A stretch of 64,000 bases of DNA from Streptomyces sp. Mut1 (GTDB lineage: Bacteria; Actinomycetota; Actinomycetes; Streptomycetales; Streptomycetaceae). The stretch lies in contig NZ_CP120997.1 of assembly GCF_030719295.1 (NCBI RefSeq), forward strand, positions 2,170,001 to 2,234,000. The letters are read 5' to 3'. Below, piece by piece: positions 8,756 to 17,509 of this stretch. The position numbers were made by a program, and so were the translations under genes. Each line of letters begins with the position of its first letter. Positions within the stretch are counted from its first letter, which is position 1. A model generated the notes under the pieces. The model worked only from the letters and a program-made list of their open reading frames with translations. It was not told where the DNA came from and did no database searches.

Positions 8756-9820
8756 ATGCGGCGTTACGCGAGGACCCTGGTCGCGGTCGCGCTGGCGACC
8801 ACCGTGGTGTCGGGAACGGCCGGATGGGTCTCGGGCAACGCCCAGCGGGCCGTGACGGGCCCGCCGCCGGGCACGGCGTCCTGGCGGGCCGACCACACGC
8901 TGGGACGTGAGCTGCCCGATCCCGAACGGGCCACGCCCGCCGAAGTGGCGGACTTCTTCCGGGGGCTGAGCGCACCGGACCAGCAGGCGCTGGCGGTACG
9001 GCACCCGCTCGTCGTGGGCAACCTGGACGGCGCCCCGGTGGAGCTGCGCATCCGGGCCAACGCGCGCGCCCTGAAGGCGGCCCACGACCCCCGGTACGCG
9101 CACCTCGCCGAGGACCCGCGCCGCCGCATCCTGGCGTTCGACCCGCGCGGCCGGGGCCAGGTGGCCGAGGTCTTCGGCGACCTGGCGACGGCCCGGCGGG
9201 TGTCGGTGGTGGTGCCCGGTTCCGACATCGACGCGGGCACCTTCGACCGGACGACCGATGTGTACGGCACCCCGGCCGGCATGGCCAAGTCCCTGTACGC
9301 GCGGACGGGTCCGGGCACCGCCGTGATCGCCTGGGCCGGGTACACCACCCCGGTGGGTCTCGGCCCGGACGCCGCGACCGGCACCCTCGCCGAGGCCGGC
9401 TCCACCCGTCTCGCCCGCTTCACGGAGGGCCTCGCGGCGGCCGGAGTGCCCGTCACCACGGTGTTCTGCCACAGCTACGGCTCGGTCGTCTGCGGCCTGG
9501 CCGCGTCCCGCCTGCACATCGCCGACCTGGTGGTCCTCGGCTCCCCCGGGATGCGCGCGGACCACGTCTCCGGCCTGCGCACCGGGGCGCGCGTCTGGGC
9601 GGCCAAGGACCCGGGCGACTGGATCGGCAAGGTCCCGCACATCGAGTTCGCCGGCCTCGGCCACGGCGCCGATCCCGCGTCCCCGGACTTCGGGGCCCGC
9701 CGCGTACCCGCCGACGACGCCGAGGGCCACACGGGCTACTTCGCCCCCGGCACCAAGTCGCTGCGCGCGTTCGCGGCGATTGCCGAGGGGGTGAACGCGG
9801 GGGGCGTGAACGCGGCCTGA
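8756..9820 (+). CDS. Alpha/beta hydrolase, DUF1023 family (second paralogue)
   Basis: A 354-residue paralogue of the hydrolase at 4406, sharing PLVVGNL, IAWAGYTTPVG, FCHSYGS, GSPGMRAD and GLGHGADP. The nucleophile is Ser240 within CHSYG, again with Cys in place of the first Gly. The N-terminus (residues 1-25) is a signal peptide or anchor with RRYAR before a hydrophobic core. ATG 8756 was chosen because GGGAGGG lies 9 bp upstream; translation could also be read from 8729 but that adds a charged extension before the signal. It follows the response regulator on the same strand after 160 bp. Together with the first copy it brackets the two-component system. Confidence 0.85.
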   Translation: MRRYARTLVAVALATTVVSGTAGWVSGNAQRAVTGPPPGTASWRADHTLGRELPDPERATPAEVADFFRGLSAPDQQALAVRHPLVVGNLDGAPVELRIRANARALKAAHDPRYAHLAEDPRRRILAFDPRGRGQVAEVFGDLATARRVSVVVPGSDIDAGTFDRTTDVYGTPAGMAKSLYARTGPGTAVIAWAGYTTPVGLGPDAATGTLAEAGSTRLARFTEGLAAAGVPVTTVFCHSYGSVVCGLAASRLHIADLVVLGSPGMRADHVSGLRTGARVWAAKDPGDWIGKVPHIEFAGLGHGADPASPDFGARRVPADDAEGHTGYFAPGTKSLRAFAAIAEGVNAGGVNAA

Positions 9821-9986
9821 AGGGTTGCCGGTTGCGAAGATGTGGTCATCGGATTGGACAACCCCATGGTGCTCCGCACACGATGAGCGCTCCTGAGCGC
9901 GAGTGTGCGGAGGCAAACCGCTGGTACGGCGAGCTGTCCACCGCCCCGCGCCCCACATCTTTCAACGGCACGGGAGAGACTTCGCC

Positions 9987-10610
9987 ATGAGCTTCGGGGA
10001 CCCGAACAACCCCTACGGGAACCAGCCCTCGTACGGGCAGCAGCCGGGATATCCGCAGCAGGCCCCGCAGGGCGTGCCTCCGCAAGGCGTGCCCCCGCAG
10101 GGCATGCCCCCGCAGTACGGCTACCCGGCCCAGCCGTACGGGGCGTACCCGCCGGCCGGGATGCCGGGCATGGGCATGCCGGGGCTGCCGCCGCTGGCCC
10201 ACTGGGGGGAGCGGGTGGGGGCGTGGCTGCTCGACCTGCTGATCATCGTGGCCCCGATGTACGCCCTCGGCTTCGTCGACCTCGCGCGGAGCGACGACCC
10301 GGAGACGGCCGATCCCGGGGCCTTCTTCGCGGTCGGCGTCGTCTACTTCTTCGTCATGGGCTTCTACCAGCTCTACCGGGAGGGGAAGACCGGTCAGACG
10401 ACCGGCAAGAAGGTCCTGCGCATCAGTGTGCGCCGGGAGCGCGACGGGAACACGCTCGGCTTCGGCATGGCCTTCGTGCGCAAGATAGCGCACGCGCTGG
10501 ACAGCTTCAGCTGCTACCTCGGCTGGCTGTGGCCGCTGTGGGACCCCAAGCGGCAGACGTTCGCCGACAAGGTGTGCAACACCGTCGTCATCAAGGTCGC
10601 CAAGGGCTGA
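9987..10610 (+). CDS. RDD family membrane protein with Pro/Gln-rich N-terminus
   Basis: A 207-residue protein. Residues 1-60 are a Pro/Gln/Gly/Tyr-rich low-complexity tail with short repeats (PPQGV, PPQGV, PPQGM), typical of actinobacterial membrane proteins. The rest is an RDD domain: GERVGAWLLDLLII opens the first helix (Arg and Asp), YREGKTGQTTGKKVLRISVR follows the second, and DPKRQTFADKVCNTVVI closes it. Three hydrophobic segments fit the family. ATG 9987 has GGGAGAG upstream; a longer reading from 9903 has no support. Function is unknown; some RDD proteins have been linked to ion transport. Confidence 0.88.
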   Translation: MSFGDPNNPYGNQPSYGQQPGYPQQAPQGVPPQGVPPQGMPPQYGYPAQPYGAYPPAGMPGMGMPGLPPLAHWGERVGAWLLDLLIIVAPMYALGFVDLARSDDPETADPGAFFAVGVVYFFVMGFYQLYREGKTGQTTGKKVLRISVRRERDGNTLGFGMAFVRKIAHALDSFSCYLGWLWPLWDPKRQTFADKVCNTVVIKVAKG

Positions 10611-10620
10611 CCGGCAGGCG

Positions 10621-10644
10621 GGGGCCCGCCGCCGCGGGCTCCCC
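10621..10644. terminator. Possible hairpin between convergent genes
   Basis: GGGGCCCGC (10621-10629) can pair with GCGGG and CCCC (10634-10644) with a two-base bulge and a CGCC loop. It lies just after the RDD stop and before the 3' end of the convergent membrane protein. Support is structural only. Confidence 0.4.
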
Positions 10645-10677
10645 GGGCCCCACCGGAGACCGTCGCCACCGCCTGTC

Positions 10678-10995
10678 TCACGGTGCTTCCCATCGCTGCC
10701 AGAGCATTTCCAGGCCCAGCACGATCGCGCACAGCACCGCGACCGATCCGGGCACGGCCACGAACGCCACATGGATCGCGCTGTTCTCGTCCGGCAGGAA
10801 CAGGTCCACCCAGCCCAGCGTCAGGGCCAGAGCGGTGGCGATGCCACCGACGCGTGAGGCCCACTCGAAGAGGCGCGCGTGCCACGGCTTCGACGCCCCG
10901 GAGTCCCTCGACCGCACGTCGATGCTGAAGAAGATCAACAGGACAGCCAGGAACGAGATCAGGCTGACCATCTCGGCCGACGGCATCGTACGCAT
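10678..10995 (-). CDS. Small membrane protein, unknown function
   Basis: A 105-residue protein with three hydrophobic segments (about residues 8-25, 49-67 and 75-97) separated by a short basic stretch (RSRDSGASKPWHARLFEW). It is a monocistronic gene convergent with the RDD gene. TAAGGT on the minus strand ends 6 nt before the ATG, which points to a leaderless message and supports a real gene. I do not recognise the family; no motif suggests an activity. Confidence 0.7.
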   Translation of the reverse strand: MRTMPSAEMVSLISFLAVLLIFFSIDVRSRDSGASKPWHARLFEWASRVGGIATALALTLGWVDLFLPDENSAIHVAFVAVPGSVAVLCAIVLGLEMLWQRWEAP

Positions 10996-11084
10996 GGCGC
11001 GACCTTAACCCGGCCACGCGTTTTCGTGACGAAAGGGGCATCCGGGGCGCGATCGCCACGGGGCGCCCGGCTGCCGGGGACCCG

Positions 11085-12101
11085 CTACTCGCGGGCCGCC
11101 GACGTCAGGCTCATGTCCGGGTAGCGGTCCCCGGCCACCTGGCCGGCGATCGGCTCCAGCAGGGCCAGTTCGCCGGCGGTCAGGGTGAGCCGGGTCGCGC
11201 CCACGTTCTCCAGGAGGCGGTGGCTCCTGCGGGTGCCCGGGATCGGGACGACGGTGACGCCGTGAACCTGGGCGCGCTGCTGGACCCAGGCCAGCGCGAC
11301 CTGCGCGGCCGATGCCCCGTGGGCGGCGGCGATCTTGTGGACCGGCTCCAGAAGCGCGGCGTTCGTCCGCGCGTTGTCCCCGTTGAAGCGCGGCTGTTGC
11401 TTGCGGATGTCGCCCGGCGACAGCTCCGTACCCGCGTCCGCGAACGACCCGGTCAGAAAGCCCCGGCCGAGCGGCGAGTACGGCACCACGGTCACCCCGA
11501 GCTCAACGGCGGCGGGCACCGCGCTGCGCTCCACGTCCCGGCTGAACAGCGACCACTCGGACTGCAGGGCCGCGATCGGGTGCACCGCGTGCGCCTCGCG
11601 CAGCTCCGCCCCGGTCACCTCGCTGAGCCCGAGCTGCTTGACCTTGCCCTGCTCGACCAGTTCGGCCATCGCGCCGACGGACTCGGCGAACGGGACGGCC
11701 GGGTCGTGGCGGTGCATGTAGTAGAGGTCGATCACCTCGGTGTCCAGCCGGCGCAGGCTGGCCTCGACGGCCTTGCGGATGTAGGCGGGGTCGTTGTTCA
11801 CGCCCCGGTAGTCCGGGTCCTCGTCGCGCCGCTCGATGGCGAACTTCGTGGCGAGGGTGATCTCGTCGCGGTGCGCCCCGACGAACGGCGCGAGGAACGT
11901 CTCGTTGGCGCCGCTGCCGTAGATGTCGGCGGTGTCGAAGAGGGTGACGCCCGCCGCGAGCGCCGTTTCCAGCGTCTCGCGGGCGGAGGCCTCGTCGGTG
12001 GCACCGTAGAACTCGCTGATGCCCATGCAGCCGAGTCCCTGGACGCCGACCCGCGGGCCTCCCCCGCCGAGCTCCACGGTGGCGATCTTGTTGTCAGTCA
12101 T
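11085..12101 (-). CDS. Aldo/keto reductase
   Basis: A 338-residue NADPH-dependent aldo/keto reductase of the YhdN/Tas-like group. The catalytic tetrad is readable: Asp and Tyr in FDTADIYGSG, Lys in TLATKFAI, and His in LYYMHRHDP. The cofactor end has VPIPGTRRSHRLLENVGA. The gene overlaps the upstream merR-type gene by four bases (ATGA), so the two form one operon. Control by a MerR regulator suggests the enzyme detoxifies reactive carbonyls. The substrate cannot be assigned. Confidence 0.93.
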   Translation of the reverse strand: MTDNKIATVELGGGGPRVGVQGLGCMGISEFYGATDEASARETLETALAAGVTLFDTADIYGSGANETFLAPFVGAHRDEITLATKFAIERRDEDPDYRGVNNDPAYIRKAVEASLRRLDTEVIDLYYMHRHDPAVPFAESVGAMAELVEQGKVKQLGLSEVTGAELREAHAVHPIAALQSEWSLFSRDVERSAVPAAVELGVTVVPYSPLGRGFLTGSFADAGTELSPGDIRKQQPRFNGDNARTNAALLEPVHKIAAAHGASAAQVALAWVQQRAQVHGVTVVPIPGTRRSHRLLENVGATRLTLTAGELALLEPIAGQVAGDRYPDMSLTSAARE

Positions 12102-12562
12102 GCGGCACTGGGCCCTTCCGGCGCCGTGCGGGCGCCCGCGTAGAAGTCGATCTTGTAGTCCAGTACGGCCAGAGTGTCCTGGAGCTCCGCGATCCGCGCC
12201 CGCACGTCGCGGCGGGTCGCCTCCAGCAGTTCCTGCCGTTCCTCGAAGGTGTGGTCGCCCTCCCGTATCAGCTCGGCGTACCGCACCATGTGCGCGACCG
12301 GCATCCCCGTCAGCCGCAGCTTCGTGACGAAGGCGAGCCAGTCCAGGTCCCGGTTGGTGAAGCGGCGCTGGCCGGTGTGCGACCGGTCCACGTGCGGCAT
12401 GAGGCCGATCCGCTCGTACCAGCGCAGGGTGTGCGCGGTCAGACCGGTGAACGCCGCCACTTCGCTGATCGTGTACTGGTCCTGCCCTTCGGGGCGCGGG
12501 TGCGCGGCCGGGCCCGAAGCACAGGCGTCGGTCCCTGTCGAAGTGGTCTCCATCACCGTCAT
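12098..12562 (-). CDS. MerR-family transcriptional regulator
   Basis: A 154-residue MerR-type activator. After a ~30-residue polar leader the winged helix begins at YTISEVAAFTGLTAHTLRWYERIGLM, with the second wing around RRFTNRDLDWLAFV, then a dimerisation coiled coil (about residues 100-140, ERQELLEATRRDVRARIAEL). There is no cysteine cluster, so it is not a metal sensor; it resembles the AdhR/YyaN-like group. I chose ATG 12562 because the promoter -10 ends 7 nt before it, predicting a leaderless mRNA. A start at 12553 behind GGAGGG is possible. It probably activates its own operon with the aldo/keto reductase. Confidence 0.9.
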   Translation of the reverse strand: MTVMETTSTGTDACASGPAAHPRPEGQDQYTISEVAAFTGLTAHTLRWYERIGLMPHVDRSHTGQRRFTNRDLDWLAFVTKLRLTGMPVAHMVRYAELIREGDHTFEERQELLEATRRDVRARIAELQDTLAVLDYKIDFYAGARTAPEGPSAA

Positions 12563-12569
12563 GCCCTCC

Positions 12570-12600
12570 ACGCTAGAACGTTGGAGTGCACTCGAAGCAA
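12570..12600 (-). promoter_or_regulatory. MerR-type promoter with 19-bp spacer and palindromic operator
   Basis: On the minus strand TTGCTT (12600-12595) and TAGCGT (12575-12570) are separated by 19 bp, longer than the usual 17, which is the hallmark of promoters untwisted by MerR proteins. The spacer holds the perfect palindrome GAGTGCACTC (12584-12593). Its position fits autoactivation of the merR-aldo/keto reductase operon. Confidence 0.85.
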
Positions 12601-12654
12601 GCATGACCGGGTGCGGGTTTCGACGGGCGGCGCGCAGAACCTAATCTCGTGATT

Positions 12655-13470
12655 ATGAACAGCCTGGCGATGATCGAGAACTGGCCCGTCCCCACCGCGG
12701 CGGCGGCCGTCGTACGAGCGGACGGCACGGTCGTCGGGACGCACGGCCCGACCGCGCACCGCTTCCCCCTCGCCTCCGTCACCAAACCGCTCGCCGCCTA
12801 CACGGCGCTGGTGGCGTACGAGGAAGGCGCCGTCGAGCTGGACGAACCTGCGGGCCCCGAGGGCTCGACCGTCCGCCACCTGCTCGCCCACACCAGCGGC
12901 CTCGCCTTCGACGAGCACCGCGTGATGGCCCCGCCCGGCAACCGCCGCCTCTACTCCAACGCGGGCTTCGAGGTTCTGGGCGACCACATCGCCGAGGCCA
13001 CCGGCATCCCGTTCCCGGAGTACGTCCGGCAGGCGGTCCTCGAACCCCTCGGGATGACCGCCACCACCCTGGACGGCTCCCCCGCCAAGGACGGCGTCTC
13101 CACGGTCGACGATCTCGCGCGCTTCGCCGCCGAAGTGCAGGCCCCGCGCCTGCTCGACCCGCGCACCGTGCTCGCCGCGCAGACCGTCGTCCACCCCGGC
13201 CTGAAGGGCGTCCTTCCCGGCTACGGCCACCAGAACCCCAACGACTGGGGCCTCGGCTTCGAGATCCGCGACTCCAAGTCCCCGCACTGGACCGGCGCCG
13301 CCTCCTCCCCCGCGACCTTCGGCCACTTCGGGCAGTCCGGCACCTTCCTGTGGATCGACCCGGTCGCCGGCGCGGCGTGCGTCACGCTCACCGACCGCGC
13401 CTTCGGGCCGTGGGCGGTCGAGGTGTGGCCGGTCCTCACCGACGCGGTGCTGGCGGAACTGGGGGCGTAA
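12655..13470 (+). CDS. Serine hydrolase, beta-lactamase/class C-like family
   Basis: A 271-residue penicillin-binding-protein-like hydrolase. The SxxK motif is ASVTKPL, followed by HLLAHTSGL, the second-motif Tyr in LYSNAGF, and a third motif HFGQSG (HxG in place of KTG), the usual set for class C-like esterases of this group. There is no signal peptide, so it should act in the cytoplasm, for example as an esterase or a beta-lactam-like amidase. TAATCT ends 7 nt before ATG 12655, so the message is probably leaderless; a GTG at 12649 is also in frame. It is divergent from the merR operon with 92 bp between. Confidence 0.88.
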   Translation: MNSLAMIENWPVPTAAAAVVRADGTVVGTHGPTAHRFPLASVTKPLAAYTALVAYEEGAVELDEPAGPEGSTVRHLLAHTSGLAFDEHRVMAPPGNRRLYSNAGFEVLGDHIAEATGIPFPEYVRQAVLEPLGMTATTLDGSPAKDGVSTVDDLARFAAEVQAPRLLDPRTVLAAQTVVHPGLKGVLPGYGHQNPNDWGLGFEIRDSKSPHWTGAASSPATFGHFGQSGTFLWIDPVAGAACVTLTDRAFGPWAVEVWPVLTDAVLAELGA

Positions 13471-13499
13471 CGGCCCCGGCGGCGCTACGCTCCCCGGCC

Positions 13500-14096
13500 A
13501 TGAGCGACGACGTGGTCCGCGCCACCGCATCCGATGTCCCCGCGCTCGCCGGGGTCCTGGCCAGCGCGTACGCCGAGGACCCGGTCTGGTCGTGGCTGAT
13601 GCCGACCGACCGGGACCGGCGGCTGCGGCTGCTGTTCACCGCGCATCTGGCCCAGCAGATCCCGGCGGGCCGGGTGTGGACGGACGCGGACCGCACGGTG
13701 GCGGCCATCTGGGCGGAGCCCGGCGCGTGGAAGCTCCCGGCGGGCTACCTGCTGCGCAACGCGGGCACGCTGCTGCGGGCGGGGCGGGCCCAACTCCCCC
13801 GCACGGGGATGCGGTTGCTCGCCATGGAGCACCGCCACCCGGCCGGGCCCGAGCACTGGTACGTCGAGTACATCGGCACCCACGCCGACGCGCGCGGCAC
13901 CGGGCGCGGGTCACGGGTACTGGGCGCGCTGCTGGAGCGGGCGGACGCGGACGGGCGGCCGGTGTTCCTGGAGTCGAGCAACCGCCGCAACCTGACCTTC
14001 TACGAGCGGCACGGGTTCACCCTCCAGGAGGAGATGGTCTTCCGCTCGGGGCCGCCGATGTGGTCGATGTGGCGGCGGGAGACCGGCCGGCCCTGA
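13500..14096 (+). CDS. GNAT family N-acetyltransferase
   Basis: A 198-residue acetyltransferase. The acetyl-CoA binding motif A is YVEYIGTHADARGTGRGSRV (Gly-rich loop RGTGRGS), and motif B is FLESSNRRNLTFYERHGF with the conserved Asn and Tyr. TACGCT lies 8 nt before ATG 13500, a leaderless arrangement. It follows the serine hydrolase after 29 bp but has its own apparent promoter. The substrate is unknown; small-molecule amines are typical. Confidence 0.88.
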   Translation: MSDDVVRATASDVPALAGVLASAYAEDPVWSWLMPTDRDRRLRLLFTAHLAQQIPAGRVWTDADRTVAAIWAEPGAWKLPAGYLLRNAGTLLRAGRAQLPRTGMRLLAMEHRHPAGPEHWYVEYIGTHADARGTGRGSRVLGALLERADADGRPVFLESSNRRNLTFYERHGFTLQEEMVFRSGPPMWSMWRRETGRP

Positions 14097-14262
14097 ACCG
14101 TCACCGTCCGGCGGCCTCCGGCTCTCCCACGCGAAGGGTCCAGGAGGACAGCCTTCCCCGCTCGTCCAAGCCTCGACAGGTCGGCGATGCCGTGGAACCG
14201 TTCGTCCTACGATGCGCTGCGTCATCCGTACAGTGCAGCGCTCTCGCGGGGAGGGTTCCGGC

Positions 14263-16611
14263 ATGCGACGGATCCGAGTGGTTCGGACACGTGCGAGAGC
14301 GGGTGCCGCCGCTGCCGGACTGGGGGCTTCTGTCACGGTGGTGCTGGGCACCGTCGCCGAACGCGCGGGTGCGGTGGCACCGGAATGGGTCGGCCATCCC
14401 TGGGTGGTCTGGACGGTGTTCGGTGCACTCGGCGTCCTGAGCGCGGGTCTGGCCACCGCGAGCCGCTGGCTGGACGGTGCCGCCGAGAACGACGGAGGCC
14501 CGGCAACCAGCGCCCGGACCGGTTCACTGCATCCGCCGCACGTGGTCCTTCAGCGCGTGCGCGGCCGCGACAGGGAAATCGCCCGGCTCAGGGCGCTGCT
14601 CAGAAAGCCCGACGGCCGGTTCGCGGTGCTGTGCGCGGTGGGCGGCATGGGCAAGACGACGCTCGCGGCAGCACTGGCCGAGTACGCCCGCCGCGACGGA
14701 TATACGGTGTTCTGGATTCGCTTGCGCGGTCCGGAATCCCTCACGGACGGCTTCATCCAGGCGGCCGTCGGCTGTGGCATGCCACGCACCGCGATCAGTG
14801 GCGCGCAGTCCGTCGGCGGCAATCTGCCTGATGCTGTGTGGCGGCACTTCTCCAGAACAAGAAAGTGGCTGCTGGTCGTGGACAACGCCGACGAAGCCGA
14901 GCAGATCAGCCCGGACGGCGAGGGCGTCGCCGACTACCGCGGCTGGATCCGCCCCTACGGACGGGGCCTGCTCCTGGTCACCAGCCGGGATACGTCCTCC
15001 GCGACGTGGGGACACGCGGCGGAACTGATCAGGCTGGAGCCGCTTCCGGCGGCGGCGGGCGGCAAGGTCCTGTTGGACAGTGCACCCGATGGCGGCACTC
15101 CGGTGGAGGCCCAAGCGCTGTCTTCCCGGCTCGGCGGGCTGCCCCTGGCCCTCCAGGCAGCCGGACGCTATGTGACGGGATCCACGAGCAGACACCGTGA
15201 CTTCGCCGCGTACCAGAACGCGCTGCAAGAGGAGTTGACCGCCTTGGTAGGTGCTGACAACCCGCGTCCCACGGACCCGAACGTGGCCAGGTCCACCGTC
15301 CGGCGCACCTGGGAGGTCTCACTCGATCAACTCGACCGCGAAGGTGTACCACTGGCCCGCCCGCTGTTGCGCCAGCTGTCACTGTTCGCGGAGGCACCGG
15401 TGCCCCTGGCCTTCATCACACCGCGACTCCTGACGACGGCAGTCGGTCGGCCCGTCGGCCAGGCCGCCCTGGACCAGGCCTTGACCGGTCTCGAACGCTA
15501 CGGCTTGCTGGGGGTTCCGGCGGAAGAACCGAGCGTGCCCGGAGCAGGCCCTCGCGCAGGGAGCAGTGTCACCCTCCACCCGCTCGTCCGCGAGATCACC
15601 GCACTGGCTCTGACCACCGATGAGACGGACCGTCTCCACCGCTACGAGCAAGCGATGACCGACGCCCTGCGGAGCGAGGTGACGGATCTCCGTATTGCCG
15701 GAGCGGCCGGCTGGACCACCGCACGGCTGCTCGTCCCGCATCTGCCTCTTCTGCTCGACCACCCGGCGCTCGTGCCGTCCGAGGAGGCCCGCGCCGACCT
15801 CAACACACTGGCGGATGTGCTGGGCGACGCGGGAAGCTATGCCCTCCAGCTCGGTCTGCGGCAGACCGTACTCGCCCACTGCGCCGAGTTCCTCGGCGAC
15901 CAGCACCCGGACACCTTCACCGCCCGCAACCACTTCGCCAACAGCCTCCACAGTCTCGGCAGGTACGAACAGTCCGAAGGGATCCACCGGCAGAATCTGG
16001 CCGACCGGATCCGGGCGCTGGGACCGGAGCATCCCGATTCGCTCACGAGTCGCAGCAATGTCGGATACGTTCTGCAGCTTCGCGGTCAGTTCGCCGAGGC
16101 CGCCTCGCTGCACTCCATGGTGCTCGCAGACCGCACCAGACTTCTGGGAGCGGATCACTTCCTGACCCTGATCAGCCGCGACAACCTGGCCAAGTCATTC
16201 GACCAGCTCGGTGATCACACCGCGGCGACCACGCTGCATACGCAGAACATCGCCGAATGCACCCGCGTACTGGGCCCCGATCATCCCCTCACCTTCACCA
16301 GCCGCGACAACCTTGCCGCCACGGTCAATCATCAAGGCGATCCGGCCCGCGCCGCGGAACTGCACCGGACCGTGTTCGCAGACCGCAGCCGTGCCTTCGG
16401 CCCGGACCATCCGCATACCTTGACCAGCGGAAACAATCTCGCGACCGCACTGCACCGGATGGGCGAACACGCTCAGGCCGCCGAGTTACTGGAACAGACC
16501 CTCGCCGGCCGCGTGCGCATACTGGGCACCGATCACCCGGACTCCCTGGACACCCGTTCACAACTGGCCGTCTGCCGGTCCGAGACCGGACGGCGGCAGC
16601 AACGCCGCTGA
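14263..16611 (+). CDS. Membrane-anchored STAND NTPase (NB-ARC-like) with C-terminal tetratricopeptide repeats
   Basis: A 782-residue signalling ATPase. Two hydrophobic segments near the N-terminus (about residues 12-40 and 45-65) suggest membrane attachment. The nucleotide-binding module follows: Walker A CAVGGMGKTTLAAAL, Walker B KWLLVVDNAD, a sensor-like LLVTSRD, and the GLPL-type motif LGGLPLALQAAG, then LHPLVREI in the winged-helix region. The last ~250 residues are kinesin-light-chain-like TPR_10 repeats of 42 residues, each containing a version of LGPDHPxTLxSRxNLA. No recognisable effector domain is fused, unlike most antiphage STAND proteins. Codon 742 (16486-16488) is TTA, so translation needs the bldA tRNA. 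GGGGAGGG precedes ATG 14263. The gene stands alone and its role is unknown. Confidence 0.85.
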   Translation: MRRIRVVRTRARAGAAAAGLGASVTVVLGTVAERAGAVAPEWVGHPWVVWTVFGALGVLSAGLATASRWLDGAAENDGGPATSARTGSLHPPHVVLQRVRGRDREIARLRALLRKPDGRFAVLCAVGGMGKTTLAAALAEYARRDGYTVFWIRLRGPESLTDGFIQAAVGCGMPRTAISGAQSVGGNLPDAVWRHFSRTRKWLLVVDNADEAEQISPDGEGVADYRGWIRPYGRGLLLVTSRDTSSATWGHAAELIRLEPLPAAAGGKVLLDSAPDGGTPVEAQALSSRLGGLPLALQAAGRYVTGSTSRHRDFAAYQNALQEELTALVGADNPRPTDPNVARSTVRRTWEVSLDQLDREGVPLARPLLRQLSLFAEAPVPLAFITPRLLTTAVGRPVGQAALDQALTGLERYGLLGVPAEEPSVPGAGPRAGSSVTLHPLVREITALALTTDETDRLHRYEQAMTDALRSEVTDLRIAGAAGWTTARLLVPHLPLLLDHPALVPSEEARADLNTLADVLGDAGSYALQLGLRQTVLAHCAEFLGDQHPDTFTARNHFANSLHSLGRYEQSEGIHRQNLADRIRALGPEHPDSLTSRSNVGYVLQLRGQFAEAASLHSMVLADRTRLLGADHFLTLISRDNLAKSFDQLGDHTAATTLHTQNIAECTRVLGPDHPLTFTSRDNLAATVNHQGDPARAAELHRTVFADRSRAFGPDHPHTLTSGNNLATALHRMGEHAQAAELLEQTLAGRVRILGTDHPDSLDTRSQLAVCRSETGRRQQRR

Positions 16612-16684
16612 AGTGCGATGCGCGGGGGGATCCGGTCATCCCTTTCCACTTCGGGGACTTGACGGCGGCAAAGGGCGGTGCGCC

Positions 16685-17341
16685 TCAGTCCGGCAGCTCC
16701 CACATCAGCACCTCCGCCGCCTGCCCCGCGACCAGTTCCAGCCCGCTCTCGCCCGTGATCCGGGCCGCGTCGCCCGGTGTCAGGCGCTCGCCGTCGAGCG
16801 CCACCGCGCCGCGCACCACATGGACGTACACGCGCGGAGCGTCCGGGACCGCCACGCGCTCCCCCTCCGTGAGCCGCCGCACGTGCAGCATCGAGCCCGC
16901 CTCGGGGAGGGCGTACGGGGTGGAGTCGGCTATGCCGGGGACCGTCGTGTACGAGGGGTCGCCGCCGGGCTCCACGGGGGCGAGCCACATCTGAAGGAAC
17001 GTCAGCCCGGTGGCGCCGTCGTTGCGTTCGACGTGACGGACGCCGGAGGCGGCGCTCAGGTGCTGGACGTCCCCGGCGCGCACGACCGTGGCGTGACCGG
17101 CGGTGTCGCGGTGGGTCAGCTCGCCCTCGACGACCCAGGTGACGATCTCGGTGTGGCTGTGCGGGTGCTCCTCGAAGCCCGCGCCGGGTGCGAGGCGTTC
17201 CTCGTTGCAGGCGAGGATCGGGCCGAAGCGGAGGTTGTCGGGGTCGTAGAAGGGGCCGAAGGAGAAGGAGTGCCGGGAGGAGATACCGGCCGCCTCGTCC
17301 CCGCCCTCGAACCGGTCGGCCGCGCGGTGTACGGAGATCAC
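16685..17341 (-). CDS. Pirin family protein
   Basis: A 218-residue bicupin. The N-terminal cupin holds the pirin metal site: His59 and His61 in EEHPHSHTE, then His103 and Glu105 in VRHVERND. The sequence SSRHSFSFGPFYDPDNLRFG is a clear pirin signature. Pirins are iron proteins, some of which act as quercetinases or redox-sensitive cofactors; the role here is not determined. It is convergent with the STAND NTPase. GTG 17341 is preceded by TACCGT 6 nt upstream on the minus strand, consistent with a leaderless message. Confidence 0.93.
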   Translation of the reverse strand: MISVHRAADRFEGGDEAAGISSRHSFSFGPFYDPDNLRFGPILACNEERLAPGAGFEEHPHSHTEIVTWVVEGELTHRDTAGHATVVRAGDVQHLSAASGVRHVERNDGATGLTFLQMWLAPVEPGGDPSYTTVPGIADSTPYALPEAGSMLHVRRLTEGERVAVPDAPRVYVHVVRGAVALDGERLTPGDAARITGESGLELVAGQAAEVLMWELPD

Positions 17342-17509
17342 CCGTCCACGGTAGCCCGCCGGGGGCGAGCGAGTGCCCTATGGATTCGCGGCTTCAGTAA
17401 CGTGATCACGTGATCATGTCCGGCCGTCCGGAGGAACCCCCTGCTACCGGGCGGTACGACCCGCCACCGGCCCCGGCCCTCCGTGCCCCCGTCCGGATAA
17501 GGCAGTCTT

